Shown piece after piece: positions 34,951 to 44,822 of a stretch of DNA of 64,000 bases (the first letter of the stretch is position 1; every line of letters begins with the position of its first letter). The notes beneath the pieces are model-generated. The model was not told the origin of the DNA, searched no databases, and worked only from the letters and a program-made list of their open reading frames with translations. The position numbers and the translations under genes were made by a program. This DNA is from Catonella massiliensis (GTDB lineage: Bacteria > Bacillota > Clostridia > Lachnospirales > Lachnospiraceae). Where the stretch lies: NCBI RefSeq assembly GCF_016651435.1, contig NZ_JAEPRJ010000001.1, positions 2,542,001 through 2,606,000 of the forward strand, given 5' to 3'.

Positions 34951-35493
34951 TCAGAAACAATTTCTTCTTCCGTCTATGTCGGTAATAATGTTGTAGCGGT
35001 CAGGCCTTGCCTCGTTTATCTCCTCAGGAGCAAAATGCTTGAACATATTTCTAAGCTTTCGTGAGCCCAACCTTTCTGCAAAGCTGATTTCCTCCTTGTA
35101 TAGGGGGATGAACTGTAAACTGTCATCATGCTTACCTGATATAAGAGGCTTTACAAGGATGCCCCCGCAGAGCTCTTTGCTCTTATTTTCTTCTCCTATC
35201 TTTCTGCTAACAAATACATTTCCCTCGTAGATATCAAATTCTCCTTTACCTGCAAGGTCTAACATTTCACTAAACAGTCGCAGAGGAGTATATTTTAAGG
35301 CCTCGAAAGCCACAGTCCTCCCTAGCACATCTTCCTCTGGCTTGTGCTCATCCAGCTTATTTTCCTCTGCCTCATTCTCTTTTAGCTCACCATACTCCTC
35401 ATAGGCTTCCTTGGGGAGATTCATAATTATTTTAAGCCCCCCTACTTCTCCTACTGCTGTAGAATAAATTCCGCTATCTTCTATTATCATCAT
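34951..35493 (-). CDS. Unknown 180-aa acidic protein
   Basis: A globular start (SGIYSTAVGEVGGLKIIM), a Glu/Lys-rich acidic stretch at about 36-55, and a second globular part (FEALKYTPLRLFSEMLDLA, LQFIPLYKEEISFAERLGSRK). The FIPLYKEEISFA pattern faintly recalls suppressor-of-fused-like proteins, which I cannot establish. No signal peptide. It shares a unit with the downstream methyltransferase. The short gap to the divergent sortase (35494-35606) holds both promoters. Confidence 0.55.
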   Translation of the reverse strand: MMIIEDSGIYSTAVGEVGGLKIIMNLPKEAYEEYGELKENEAEENKLDEHKPEEDVLGRTVAFEALKYTPLRLFSEMLDLAGKGEFDIYEGNVFVSRKIGEENKSKELCGGILVKPLISGKHDDSLQFIPLYKEEISFAERLGSRKLRNMFKHFAPEEINEARPDRYNIITDIDGRRNCF

Positions 35494-35606
35494 ATATTAC
35501 CATCTTTCTTCATAATCTTTCTAACTACGGTTAATTTTCATGGCGACAAAACAAAAAAAGCATGCTATAATAGAACGATTATAACATGATAAAGGACGAA
35601 ATAGAT

Positions 35607-36302
35607 ATGAAAATTTTAAGAAAATTAATTGTACTCATACTCATGGTGTCAGGACTTGCCCTAATCTTCCTTCCTATGTACAGTAAAATAAGGATTAAGG
35701 AAGATGCCAAAAACATAGTCGAGGTAGTGGAAGAGGCCACTCCTGAGGTGCTTAAACAAAATAACGAGAAGGAGCAGCCTAAGGAAATATTTGACTTTTC
35801 ACAGGTAGAGGAAATCTCTCCTACCGGAACCTTGCTTGACAACCAGCCGCTTGATAAATCCCTGCTTATCGGACAGATTGTAATCCCTTCACTAGATATG
35901 AACCTCGGTATATTTAAGGGGACTACCAACTACAACCTGCTAAGAGGTGTAGGCACGATGAAGCCTGATGACAAGATGGGGGAGGGAAACTACACCCTTG
36001 CGGGGCATAATAACGGCGATAAGAGCCTGCTTTTTGGCTCGCTTCTTGATATAAAAAAAGGAGCCATCATCCGCATTACGGACAAGACCACCATCTACGA
36101 GTACAAGGTAATTGAAACTAAGATAGTTCCTAACACCTCCTTAGAGCTGATTGAAAATGCCGAGGCTGATACAGTCGGAAAGCCGATTATCTCTCTTATG
36201 ACCTGTGACAAGGGAACCTGGACCAGCAACCGCTTCTTTGTAATTGGAAAATACGTAAAGAAGTACAAATACGACAGGGAAAAGATGGAATCAAAAGAAT
36301 AA
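35607..36302 (+). CDS. Sortase
   Basis: 231 aa from the ATG at 35607 with AAAGGA upstream; an in-frame ATG seven codons earlier has no site. N-terminal membrane anchor (LIVLILMVSGLALIFLPMY), an acidic linker, then the sortase barrel with catalytic His in YTLAGHNNGD, Cys in LMTCDKG and Arg in NRFFVIGKY. It joins LPxTG proteins to the cell wall or to pilin. Class A or D by size and motif; this cannot be decided by eye. The giant LPKTG protein at 55.7 kb is one probable substrate, though not adjacent. A terminator follows. Confidence 0.9.
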   Translation: MKILRKLIVLILMVSGLALIFLPMYSKIRIKEDAKNIVEVVEEATPEVLKQNNEKEQPKEIFDFSQVEEISPTGTLLDNQPLDKSLLIGQIVIPSLDMNLGIFKGTTNYNLLRGVGTMKPDDKMGEGNYTLAGHNNGDKSLLFGSLLDIKKGAIIRITDKTTIYEYKVIETKIVPNTSLELIENAEADTVGKPIISLMTCDKGTWTSNRFFVIGKYVKKYKYDREKMESKE

Positions 36303-36309
36303 GTTAGAG

Positions 36310-36347
36310 GGCTGTCTCTCACGCGATAAATCAGCTTGGAGACAGCC
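36310..36347 (+). terminator. Terminator of the sortase gene
   Basis: GGCTGTCTC (36310-36318) pairs with GAGACAGCC (36339-36347), then ATTTTCC. Eight bases after the stop codon. Confidence 0.7.
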
Positions 36348-36423
36348 ATTTTCCATCTTTTACTTGCGCCTATAATATGGTATAATCTAGTCGTCGCACT
36401 CAATCAATACCAAGGAGAGATTT

Positions 36424-38175
36424 ATGGATATCTACTCAATAATTACGCTTTGCGGAGGACTTGCCTTCTTCCTTTTCGGAATGCACGTAATGTCGGGCAG
36501 TCTTGAGAAAGTCGCAGGCGGTAAACTGGAGGGAATACTTAAGACACTTACCTCCAATCCAGGAAAGAGCCTTGTACTAGGAGCGGTAATTACAATTGCC
36601 ATCCAGTCATCATCTGCCCTTACCGTAATGCTCGTAGGTCTTGTTAACTCAGGAATTATGGACTTGTCACAGACTGTAGGAGTAATCATGGGCTCCAATG
36701 TGGGTACCACACTTACAGCCTGGATTCTTGGCTTAAATGGCCTTAAGACTGATAACTTCTTCCTGTCCATGCTTAAGCCGGAGAACTTTTCTCCTATTAT
36801 CGCTCTCATAGGCGTTATTATGATAATGGGTGCAAAGAGTGCGAAAAAGCGTGATGTAGGTACCATCATGGTAGGCTTTTCGGTGCTTATGTTCGGTATG
36901 GACCTTATGAGCGACTCTGTTGCTCCCCTTGCCAATATGCCCGAGTTTACCAGTATCCTTACAGCCTTTAACAACCCTATACTTGGTGTTCTTATCGGTA
37001 CTGTATTTACAGGTATAATCCAGTCATCCGCGGCCTCAGTCGGTGTACTTCAGGCACTCTCTCTTACAGGCTCTATTACCTACGGTATGGCTATCCCTAT
37101 CATCATGGGACAGAATATAGGTACCTGTGTGACTGCGCTTTTATCCTCTATCGGTGTTAATAAAAATGCTAAAAAGGTATCAGTTATACATATAAGCTTC
37201 AACCTTATCGGAACTATCCTCGGTCTTATTGTGTACTTCATTTTCAAAGACTTAATCAAAATAGGCGGTTTTGATAATGCTATCAACTCCTTTGCAGTAG
37301 CTGGTTTTCACTCAGTATTTAACATAGCTACTACTATAGTCCTTTTACCATTTTCTAAGAGACTTGTGGCTCTTGCCAACTTTGTAATCAAAGAAGGCAG
37401 CACAGAAGAAAAGCACGTACTTCTTGATGAGCGTCTCCTTGTGTCCCCAAGTATAGCTATAGGCCAGTGCAAGATTAAGACTGTCTATATGGCAAATCAA
37501 GCCAGCAAAGCGTTTCTGCAGTCGATATCCGTCTTTGACAAATATACAGAAGAGGATAAGGACGAGATTAAAGCGGTGGAAAATGAGTTAGATGAGCTTG
37601 AAGATGAGCTAAACGCTTATCTGATAAAGATATCGGGTACTGATGTCAGCGATACAGACGGTAAGAAGATAAATGGCATGCTTCACAGTATTGTCGATAT
37701 AGAGAGAATCAGTGACTACGCCATGAGTATGATACTTCTTGCTGAGAATATGGATAAGACAAAGGTCAGCTTTTCAGAAGGCGCAAAGAGAGACATAGAC
37801 GTGCTTAATAGAGCCGTTTCTGAAATTCTTGTTAATGCTGTGGAGTGTTACACGGGAGAGAACACAAAACTTGCTTCTACTGTGGAGCCACTTAAGAGTA
37901 TAATAGACAAGCTAATCCTTAATATGAGAAACAGACACGTGGCAAGGCTTCGTACAGGCGAATGTTCAGGTGAGCTTGGCGTAGTGCTTACCGACTATAT
38001 CAATTACTGTGACAGGGTTGCGGGGCATTGTTCCAACATCGCTATCAACGTAATCCAGTCCGGCAACATCATATTCAGCGAGCATGATTATCTTAGAGAC
38101 CTTAGCGAGACTGAAAAGGCTGAGTACGAGAAGAATAGAAACATCTACAAGGAGAGATTTGCCCTTCCTGAATAA
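36424..38175 (+). CDS. Na+/phosphate cotransporter family protein with PhoU-like tail
   Basis: 583 aa. Two inverted NptA-type repeats with the QSSSA motifs TIAIQSSSALTVMLVG and GIIQSSAASVGVLQALS, about eight to nine membrane segments over residues 1-320, then a cytosolic helical PhoU-like domain (about 340-570; DERLLVSPSIAIGQCKI, ADTDGK). AAGGAG precedes the ATG. It imports phosphate with sodium and the tail may sense phosphate status. Single-gene unit with TATAAT boxes just upstream (about 36371-36388) and a terminator downstream. Confidence 0.9.
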   Translation: MDIYSIITLCGGLAFFLFGMHVMSGSLEKVAGGKLEGILKTLTSNPGKSLVLGAVITIAIQSSSALTVMLVGLVNSGIMDLSQTVGVIMGSNVGTTLTAWILGLNGLKTDNFFLSMLKPENFSPIIALIGVIMIMGAKSAKKRDVGTIMVGFSVLMFGMDLMSDSVAPLANMPEFTSILTAFNNPILGVLIGTVFTGIIQSSAASVGVLQALSLTGSITYGMAIPIIMGQNIGTCVTALLSSIGVNKNAKKVSVIHISFNLIGTILGLIVYFIFKDLIKIGGFDNAINSFAVAGFHSVFNIATTIVLLPFSKRLVALANFVIKEGSTEEKHVLLDERLLVSPSIAIGQCKIKTVYMANQASKAFLQSISVFDKYTEEDKDEIKAVENELDELEDELNAYLIKISGTDVSDTDGKKINGMLHSIVDIERISDYAMSMILLAENMDKTKVSFSEGAKRDIDVLNRAVSEILVNAVECYTGENTKLASTVEPLKSIIDKLILNMRNRHVARLRTGECSGELGVVLTDYINYCDRVAGHCSNIAINVIQSGNIIFSEHDYLRDLSETEKAEYEKNRNIYKERFALPE

Positions 38176-38244
38176 AGTATCCGGCAAGTTAACACGGAGA
38201 AATTTATATTGCAGATTAGCTGTAAAAAATACATTATTATGAGT

Positions 38245-38276
38245 AAAAGGGGATGTCACATAAGACAACCCCTTTT
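38245..38276. terminator. Terminator between the phosphate carrier and ABC permease
   Basis: AAAAGGGG (38245-38252) and CCCCTTTT (38269-38276) with inner TGTC/GACA pairing, then TTATT. It serves the plus-strand carrier gene and may also stop transcripts of the minus-strand permease. Confidence 0.8.
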
Positions 38277-38370
38277 TATTTATGGTACAACTCTCAAAAT
38301 CCGGCAGCTCTATTGTTAACTCATTTGCCTCTTGCCTTAAAGAGAGGCTATTATCCTTTTTTTCCTTCTT

Positions 38371-41300
38371 TTATTCAACACTCTTTAAAGAGGTTGTCAT
38401 ATCTATTTTCTTTAGCATAAAGTACATCACGATATTTACCAGTACAGAGAAACCTATGGTTATAAGGCTGCTTAAAAGGTAGCTGTGAAGTCCTATATTC
38501 CTGCCAAACATCATAAGGTCTACCTCCACAGTGACTATCACGTATTGGTGGAGGATGGTGCCAAATACAACTCCCGCTATTATACCAAAGATGGTCAGGA
38601 TGATATTCTCCCTGTATACATAGGCAGCCACCTCGCCATCATAGAAGCCAAGTACCTTGAGCGTAGCTATTTCCCTCTTTCTCTCCAGTACATTTATACT
38701 GTTAAGGTTGTAGAGAACCACAAAGGCAAGGAGACCTGCTGCCGCAATTAGTACAAAGGTAATCAGGTCAAGAACTTTAAGCATACGGTCTATATTTTCT
38801 TCAAGCTCATCCACAAAGCTTACTCCCGAACATCCTGAGTACGAGAGAAGCCTGCTTCCAAGGTCTCCTTCATCTACCTTAGACCTGTCAAACTTTATGT
38901 TTAAGGTATTGTAATCCGGCTCTTCTTTATATAATTTTTTATAAAGTTCTGGTGACATGAAAAGATAATGAAATACGTAGTTTTCAACTATTTTCTCAAT
39001 CTTTACAGATACCTTCTTTTTCTCATCCCTTACGATATCTACACTGTCTCCCACCTTTACGCCAAGCATCTTGGCTGTTTTCTCGGAAATATATGCCCCG
39101 TCTCCACTTGGGAAGCTATATTCTACTCCTGTAGTCCTATCTTTAAGAGTGAGAAAGTCCTTTATCTTCTTCGTATCCTCAGGTACAAAGAGATAGGTAT
39201 TTCTCACCTTGTCTCCGTGAGTGAGGTCTACTGCAAAAAACTCTATCTTAATCTCCTCAGATACTCCCTTATATGAGGCGGCTGCTTTAGCCACCTCTTC
39301 CTTTTCTGCCTCAGAAGCCTTGGAGTTAAGTGTAATACTTGCGTCATAAGTAAATATCTTGATGTATTGCTTCTTTGCTATCTCGTTGATGGAGTCCTTT
39401 AGTCCAAAGCCCACAAGTAAAAGCCCCATGCAGCCGCCTATGCCGACCACTGTCATTATAAGCCTTTTCTTGTATCTGGCAAGGTTTCTAACTGTCGCCT
39501 TACCTGTAAAGCTAAGCCTCTTCCAAATGAATCCTATTCTCTCTAGAAACACCCTCCTGCCTGAGCTCGGTGGCAGAGGACGCATAAGGGAGGACGGATT
39601 TTCAAAGAGCTGTGAAAGTGCGGATATCAGGGTGGCAGCCACTGTACTTATTATCGCAGCTATTAGGGCTAAGAACGCCTGCTCATAGTTTATCGGTGTA
39701 AAGCAATAAGGCAGGCCTCTAAACAACGTACCGTAGGACTTGATGATAAGCAGAGGCAAGAACCTCTCACCAAGCGCTACTCCTATAAGGCCTCCACTCA
39801 CTGTAGCAAGCAGTGCATAGGCTATATATTTCCCCGCTATTGCAGAGCTCCTAAAGCCCAGAGCCTTGAGTATGCCCATACTCATACGATTTTCATCCAC
39901 CATTCTAGTCATAGCTGTAAGACTCACAAGGGCTGCAACAAGAAAGAAAATCACAGGAAATACATTGCCGAGGCTGTCCATTCTCTCTGCATTCTGCTTG
40001 AAGCTTACATAGCTCTCCATCATATCTCTATCAAGCACATAAAAGTCAGGCTCTTTGATGTCTGCCACATCCCTCTTTGCCTTGGCAAGCTTCTTTTTTC
40101 CCTTTTGAAGCTTCTTAGTGGCTGCAGGAAGCTCCTTTTCGTACTTCTTCTCCGCTTTTTCTACCTTTTTTTTATTATCATCAAGCTTCCCTCTTGCTTC
40201 TTCAAGCTTTGCCCTGCCCTCTGAGTATTTCTTTTCAGAGTCAGTAAGCTTTCTCTCAGACTCTCTGATTTCTTTTTTCCCTGACTCTAGCTCAGCACTT
40301 TTCTCACTAATCTTAGCCTTTCCTTTGTCTATCTCCTTCTTACCGCTTTCAAGCCTAGCTCTGGCTTTATCAAGCTCCTTTTCAGACTTTGCTAACCCGT
40401 CCTTACCTGCATCAAGCTTAGCCTTACTGGTCTCTAAGGCTTTTTTTGTTTCATCAAGTGTGGTCTTTGCAGTGTCCAGGCTTACCTTAGCCCCTTCAAG
40501 CTTTCCACCTTCTTCTTCCAGTTTAGCCTTTGCTTCAGGAGTGGCAAGCCCTGCCTGCTCCGCCATTTCAAGTTTCGCCTTTGCTTCTGTATATGTCTTT
40601 AACCCTTCTTCATAGGCTTTTAGGTTCTTTTCATACTCTGCCTTACCTTCATTATACTTCTTTAAGCCTGCCTGAGATTCCTTTTCTCCTGCTTCTAGCT
40701 CGGATTTAGCTTTGGAAAGTTTTGCAACGCCTTCATTATAGTCGCTTTCCCCTGCTTTAAGCTCTTTTTCCTTATCTGCTATCAGCTTTTTAGAAGAGGC
40801 TATCTTGTCTTCGCCGTCTTTTATCTTATTCTTTGCCTTTATGAGCTTATTTCTACTGTCAAGAAGTCTTACTCCAGCATCTTTTAGCTTCTTTTCTTCC
40901 TTGGCGAGCTTCTCCTCACCTGTCTTTAGCTTATCTTTAGCATCATCTATCTTCTTTTTAGCATCACTTAGCTTTTTCTCTCCGTCAAGGAGTTTTACTT
41001 CGGCCTCTTTTAGCTTATCCTCCGCCTCAAGCTTAACTTCCTCATATCTCCTACTGTTTATCTTATCTTCAAGACTCTTTATCTCATCTTTTATGACTTT
41101 TACCTTATCCTCGTAGGTCTTTGAATAGGTCATAAGCCCGGTGGTTCCCTTAGCCCTTACATAGGCCTCCGTGTATATATCTGACTTGAAGTTCTCATCA
41201 GGTATAAGTAAAAATGCGTCAACAGAGCCATCTCCCACAGAGCTTGTTCCCCTGCCTCTTTCAAGATAATAAGGCAGATGGCCAAATCCCGTTATGGTAA

Positions 41301-41799
41301 ATGTGGTGTTTTTTAAGTCCTTAGACAAGTCAGAATCATCATCTGACGAAACATTTATCTTATCTCCTATCTTGTAGTCGGAAAACCAAGATATCTCCGT
41401 ATCTACAAGGCATTCATCACTCTTATTTGGCAATCTTCCTTCGGTTATATAAGGCTTATTTACTTCTTTTGTGATACCTATCAGCTTAAGTACAGCCTCT
41501 GCCTTTTTGGCACTTAGAACCACATCCTTTGTATGTGCTCCTGTTACAGACTCTACTCCCTTTATCTTCCTTACATCGGCAAGGTCATCATCTGTAAGTC
41601 CCAGTGTGCTAAGTACCTTAAAGTCCATAAGCGCAGTGTCATCATAGTACCTATCTGCTGATATCCTCATGTCACTCCCGGAAGAGCGCAGCCCTGCAAA
41701 AAAGGCTGTTCCAAGCATTACTATAAAAAAAATGGAAATAAAGCGGCCGAATCCTTTCGCTATTTCCCTAAAAAAATCCACTATTAGTTTATTTTTCAT
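38371..41799 (-). CDS. FtsX-like ABC permease with giant coiled-coil extracytoplasmic arm
   Basis: 1142 aa. A first membrane helix (about 19-37), a MacB-like extracytoplasmic domain to about 215, then some 370 residues of Lys/Glu/Ala-rich heptad sequence with repeats like KLxxGxxxLxxAxxK (about 235-600), then three helices with the FtsX motif (ALVSLTAMTRMVDENRMSMGILKALGF), a second outer domain, and three last helices (NVLERKREIATLKVLGF). The core is that of MacB/FtsX-type mechanotransmission permeases. The long coiled coil would reach well outside the membrane. Coupled with the ATPase gene upstream (16-bp gap). Likely roles: lipid, peptide or cell-wall work. Confidence 0.88.
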   Translation of the reverse strand: MKNKLIVDFFREIAKGFGRFISIFFIVMLGTAFFAGLRSSGSDMRISADRYYDDTALMDFKVLSTLGLTDDDLADVRKIKGVESVTGAHTKDVVLSAKKAEAVLKLIGITKEVNKPYITEGRLPNKSDECLVDTEISWFSDYKIGDKINVSSDDDSDLSKDLKNTTFTITGFGHLPYYLERGRGTSSVGDGSVDAFLLIPDENFKSDIYTEAYVRAKGTTGLMTYSKTYEDKVKVIKDEIKSLEDKINSRRYEEVKLEAEDKLKEAEVKLLDGEKKLSDAKKKIDDAKDKLKTGEEKLAKEEKKLKDAGVRLLDSRNKLIKAKNKIKDGEDKIASSKKLIADKEKELKAGESDYNEGVAKLSKAKSELEAGEKESQAGLKKYNEGKAEYEKNLKAYEEGLKTYTEAKAKLEMAEQAGLATPEAKAKLEEEGGKLEGAKVSLDTAKTTLDETKKALETSKAKLDAGKDGLAKSEKELDKARARLESGKKEIDKGKAKISEKSAELESGKKEIRESERKLTDSEKKYSEGRAKLEEARGKLDDNKKKVEKAEKKYEKELPAATKKLQKGKKKLAKAKRDVADIKEPDFYVLDRDMMESYVSFKQNAERMDSLGNVFPVIFFLVAALVSLTAMTRMVDENRMSMGILKALGFRSSAIAGKYIAYALLATVSGGLIGVALGERFLPLLIIKSYGTLFRGLPYCFTPINYEQAFLALIAAIISTVAATLISALSQLFENPSSLMRPLPPSSGRRVFLERIGFIWKRLSFTGKATVRNLARYKKRLIMTVVGIGGCMGLLLVGFGLKDSINEIAKKQYIKIFTYDASITLNSKASEAEKEEVAKAAASYKGVSEEIKIEFFAVDLTHGDKVRNTYLFVPEDTKKIKDFLTLKDRTTGVEYSFPSGDGAYISEKTAKMLGVKVGDSVDIVRDEKKKVSVKIEKIVENYVFHYLFMSPELYKKLYKEEPDYNTLNIKFDRSKVDEGDLGSRLLSYSGCSGVSFVDELEENIDRMLKVLDLITFVLIAAAGLLAFVVLYNLNSINVLERKREIATLKVLGFYDGEVAAYVYRENIILTIFGIIAGVVFGTILHQYVIVTVEVDLMMFGRNIGLHSYLLSSLITIGFSVLVNIVMYFMLKKIDMTTSLKSVE

Positions 41800-41814
41800 A
41801 TCTGCCTCGCAGTC

Positions 41815-42519
41815 TTACCACTCTATGTCGTTTACCGAAACAGGCTTCGTATTAATCTCTGATGAGCTGACCCTGCCGTTTTTTATGTGAATTACCTTGT
41901 CTGCCATAGGTGTAAGGGCTGTGTTATGGGTAATTACGACTACAGTCATACCCCTTTCCCTACAGGTATCCTGCAAGAGCTTAAGTATTTCTTTACCTGT
42001 CACATAGTCGAGTGCTCCTGTCGGCTCGTCGCAAAGAAGGAGCTTGGGATTCTTTGCCAAAGCCCTTGCTATAGCCACTCTCTGCTGTTCTCCACCGGAG
42101 AGCTCGGCAGGGAAATTGTTCATCCTATTGATGAGGCCTACCTCCTCAAGCACTACCTTAGCGTCCATAGGCTCTTTACATATCTGTAGTGCCAGCTCTA
42201 CATTTTCAAGGGCTGTGAGGTTTGCCATAAGGTTATAAAACTGAAATACAAAGCCCACATCCTCGCGCCTGTAAGAAATGAGCGCTCTGGGACGGAGTCT
42301 GCTTATATCTGTGCCATCTACGGTGATGGAGCCTGAGGTAAGTGTATCCATCCCGCCGAGGATGTTAAGAACTGTAGTTTTCCCTGCACCGGAAGGTCCT
42401 ACTATAATCACAAACTGCCCCTTATCAATGTCAAGAGTAACTCCGTCACAGGCATTTATCGTACTATCCCCTACTTTATATGTCTTTACTACATCTTTAA
42501 GGGAAATATAACCGGACAT
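41815..42519 (-). CDS. ABC ATPase of the FtsX-like permease (MacB/LolD type)
   Basis: 234 aa. Walker [11 protein letters not shown]-loop [16 protein letters not shown], signature [16 protein letters not shown], Walker [13 protein letters not shown], then VVITHN. The [13 protein letters not shown] context and length match the LolD/MacB group. It drives the long permease encoded 15 bp downstream. The gene follows the diguanylate cyclase by 12 bp, so the three may form a unit, though a shared function is not clear. Confidence 0.92.
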   Translation of the reverse strand: MSGYISLKDVVKTYKVGDSTINACDGVTLDIDKGQFVIIVGPSGAGKTTVLNILGGMDTLTSGSITVDGTDISRLRPRALISYRREDVGFVFQFYNLMANLTALENVELALQICKEPMDAKVVLEEVGLINRMNNFPAELSGGEQQRVAIARALAKNPKLLLCDEPTGALDYVTGKEILKLLQDTCRERGMTVVVITHNTALTPMADKVIHIKNGRVSSSEINTKPVSVNDIEW

Positions 42520-42531
42520 GGTATCTCCTTT

Positions 42532-43611
42532 CTACTTTCTGCAATAACACTGACCGCCGTTTTTCTTCATATCTGATTTGTTGCAGTACATATTGGCATC
42601 TGCTTCTTTAAGGAGCTGTAACATAGTACATCCCTCTCTTCCACAGGCAGATGAATAGCCGTAAGCAAAGCTTAGGTTCATTCCCGGATTTGCTTCATTA
42701 AATTTATTCACATTGCCTTTGATTCGGTCAAATATCCTGCACAGGTTATTATCACCTGCATCGTAGATTACGGCTGCAAACTCGTCTCCGCCATACCTTC
42801 CGATGAAGTCATTGCCTCTTACCGACCTCTTTAAGATGTCGGCAAAGCCCTTGATCAGCATATCTCCGGTAACGTGTCCCAATGTATCATTCACCTTTTT
42901 TAGGCCGTTTAAGTCAAACATAACACAGCACACATTGTCTCCGACAATCTCTGTGCCGTTAAACACCTCTTCGCAACGGCTCTTATTAGGAAGCCCTGTA
43001 TGCGCATCAATGTAGGCTTTTTTGCCCAGGTTCTTTGTCAGATTCAAAAGGTTTTGCTTATCTGAGAAGTCTAAGATAACAAGACCTGTGATGCCTACAG
43101 CCACTAACGCCAGTATTATCTCAAGTATGCCCATTTGAGCAGCGAGGCTTTCTGAATAGTCCTCTGCCGCATATACTGTGGCATTAGCCATATCAAAATA
43201 CTCTTCACTTTCTTTGATAACCTCATCTGTCAGCTTTTTCTTGTCTTCCCCTTTTGCCTGCTTTAAGTCTAGAATATCTTTGGATAGATTTTCCCAGTAC
43301 TGTGTCTGTATAGAAAGCTTATCCCTAAAATTTTTCTCATCTATCTTTGGTATGTTAAGCTCTTCGCTTCCATTCCACATGCCATCAATTATTTTGTTGA
43401 TTCTATCGAGAAGCTCAGGGTCACTTCGCCCAACAAGTTCAAGCTTAACAATCCTCTGTGTGGCTCCTCTTGCATAGCCTGAGTAATTGATGAGCCTTCC
43501 AACCTTTGAAAATCTCTCTATGTAAAAAAGCATGAATAAAATCAAAATGATAAGTACAATCATAAGTGCCTTTTGCACTCCTTGCCTTAAAACATCTCCA
43601 TTTATCTTCAT
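42532..43611 (-). CDS. Membrane diguanylate cyclase (GGDEF)
   Basis: 359 aa from the ATG at 43609-43611, which follows GTGAGG; an earlier in-frame start lacks a site. One helix at 14-32, an outer helical sensor (GYARGATQRIVKLELVG resembles PilJ/type IV pili sensors), a second helix (about 165-185), then GGDEF with active site GRYGGDEFAAVI. An RxxD inhibitory site (RGND) stands five residues before it, so product feedback is expected. It makes cyclic di-GMP. No EAL or PilZ gene is in the window. Confidence 0.92.
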   Translation of the reverse strand: MKINGDVLRQGVQKALMIVLIILILFMLFYIERFSKVGRLINYSGYARGATQRIVKLELVGRSDPELLDRINKIIDGMWNGSEELNIPKIDEKNFRDKLSIQTQYWENLSKDILDLKQAKGEDKKKLTDEVIKESEEYFDMANATVYAAEDYSESLAAQMGILEIILALVAVGITGLVILDFSDKQNLLNLTKNLGKKAYIDAHTGLPNKSRCEEVFNGTEIVGDNVCCVMFDLNGLKKVNDTLGHVTGDMLIKGFADILKRSVRGNDFIGRYGGDEFAAVIYDAGDNNLCRIFDRIKGNVNKFNEANPGMNLSFAYGYSSACGREGCTMLQLLKEADANMYCNKSDMKKNGGQCYCRK

Positions 43612-43856
43612 ATGAACCTCACCCAATTTCATTACCTTCATTTTACATCAAAATTACCCTTTTAACAATATGTATTGTAGGTTTTAAGGCTGTAAAATAG
43701 CAAGAAAATCTATTTCTTAATTTTTTATTTTATAATTTTTCACTAATTGTTCACTATTATGGTTTACAATAAGCATATATAAATTTATCGGATGATTATG
43801 CATGATTTTAAAGCTAAAAGGCTAATTTCAATATTAAAGATTTTGTGAGGGCGATT

Positions 43857-44642
43857 ATGAACAATGAATTTGATACAAATGAAGGCAATGAGTTAATGGA
43901 CGTCTTTAGTAAGAAAGATAAGTCAAGGATTGAAAAGGCTATAAATAAGCTTAGCAACTTTGATTTTAACGATATTTCCATAGAGGCTAAGGAGAAAATA
44001 ATTGAACTTCTAAGGGAAAATACTCTGCCTGCCGAGAGGTTTTTTGCCAATTACCGCTGCGCCATCATGGAGGTTGAAACTAAGTTTAAGGTGCTCAATG
44101 AGGAATTTTCTCTGATGTATGACGGTAACCCTATTGAGACCATCAAGTCCAGGATAAAGAGCAATGAGAGTATCTTAAGAAAGGTAATAAGGCGTGAGCT
44201 TCCCTTTGACCTTGATGCTCTTGAGGAGAACCTTGATGATATTGCCGGTGTGAGGGTTATCTGTTCCTTTGTTGATGATATCTATAAGCTTGCAGACTGC
44301 TTCATGAGACAGGATGATATTACCCTTATCAAGATGAAGGACTATATCAAGAACCCTAAGCCTTCGGGCTATAGGAGCCTTCACCTTATTGTGGCAGTTC
44401 CTATCTTCCTTGAAAATGAGAAGAAGTCAGTAAAGGTGGAGGTTCAGCTTCGTACCATAGCCATGGACTTCTGGGCTTCGCTTGAGCATAAGCTTAGATA
44501 CAACAAAAAGATAGCCCCAGAGATGCTTGCTGAGCTTTCAAGAGAGCTTAGCGAATGTGCAACTGAAAGTGCAGAGCTTGACTTTAGGATGCAGAATGTA
44601 AAGAATACCTTCCTCGGTAAGAGTCTTCCAAGAAGAGCCTAA
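43857..44642 (+). CDS. Small alarmone synthetase (RelA/SpoT domain only)
   Basis: 261 aa from the ATG at 43857 with TGAGGG six bases before it; a GTG four codons up is the longer alternative. The synthetase core is clear: LDDIAGVRVICSFVDDIY, KPSGYRSLHLIV and VEVQLRTIAMDFWASLEHKLRY. There is no HD hydrolase, TGS or ACT domain, as in RelQ/RelP-type enzymes. It makes (p)ppGpp in stress. N-terminal 60 residues are helical and acidic. Alone in its unit, with a large hairpin following. Confidence 0.92.
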   Translation: MNNEFDTNEGNELMDVFSKKDKSRIEKAINKLSNFDFNDISIEAKEKIIELLRENTLPAERFFANYRCAIMEVETKFKVLNEEFSLMYDGNPIETIKSRIKSNESILRKVIRRELPFDLDALEENLDDIAGVRVICSFVDDIYKLADCFMRQDDITLIKMKDYIKNPKPSGYRSLHLIVAVPIFLENEKKSVKVEVQLRTIAMDFWASLEHKLRYNKKIAPEMLAELSRELSECATESAELDFRMQNVKNTFLGKSLPRRA

Positions 44643-44680
44643 AAAGGTTCAATCTTGCAACCAATTCTCTAGGTAAGTAC

Positions 44681-44774
44681 AAGGCTGCCGCTTCAAGACA
44701 ACCAATATCCGTTATAGATGTTTTTCATAGATGACATCTATACTCTGTGAGGTTTTATCTTGTGCGGCAGCCTT
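44681..44774. terminator. 94-nt nested stem-loop between convergent genes
   Basis: AAGGCTGCCGC (44681-44691) pairs with GCGGCAGCCTT (44764-44774), the helix goes on with CAAGA/TCTTG, and an inner hairpin ATAGATGT/ACATCTAT (44714-44741) lies in the middle. T-rich DNA follows on the plus strand. It is placed to stop transcripts from both sides, but is far longer than a usual terminator. Confidence 0.55.
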
Positions 44775-44822
44775 ATTTATCTTTATTCTATATTTTAACT
44801 TACAATCTTTACTACCTTCTTC

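Noticed and set aside
40118..41116. Ser/Phe-rich plus-strand frames over the long permease
   Set aside because: They are the antisense of the Lys/Glu coiled coil and have no start signals.
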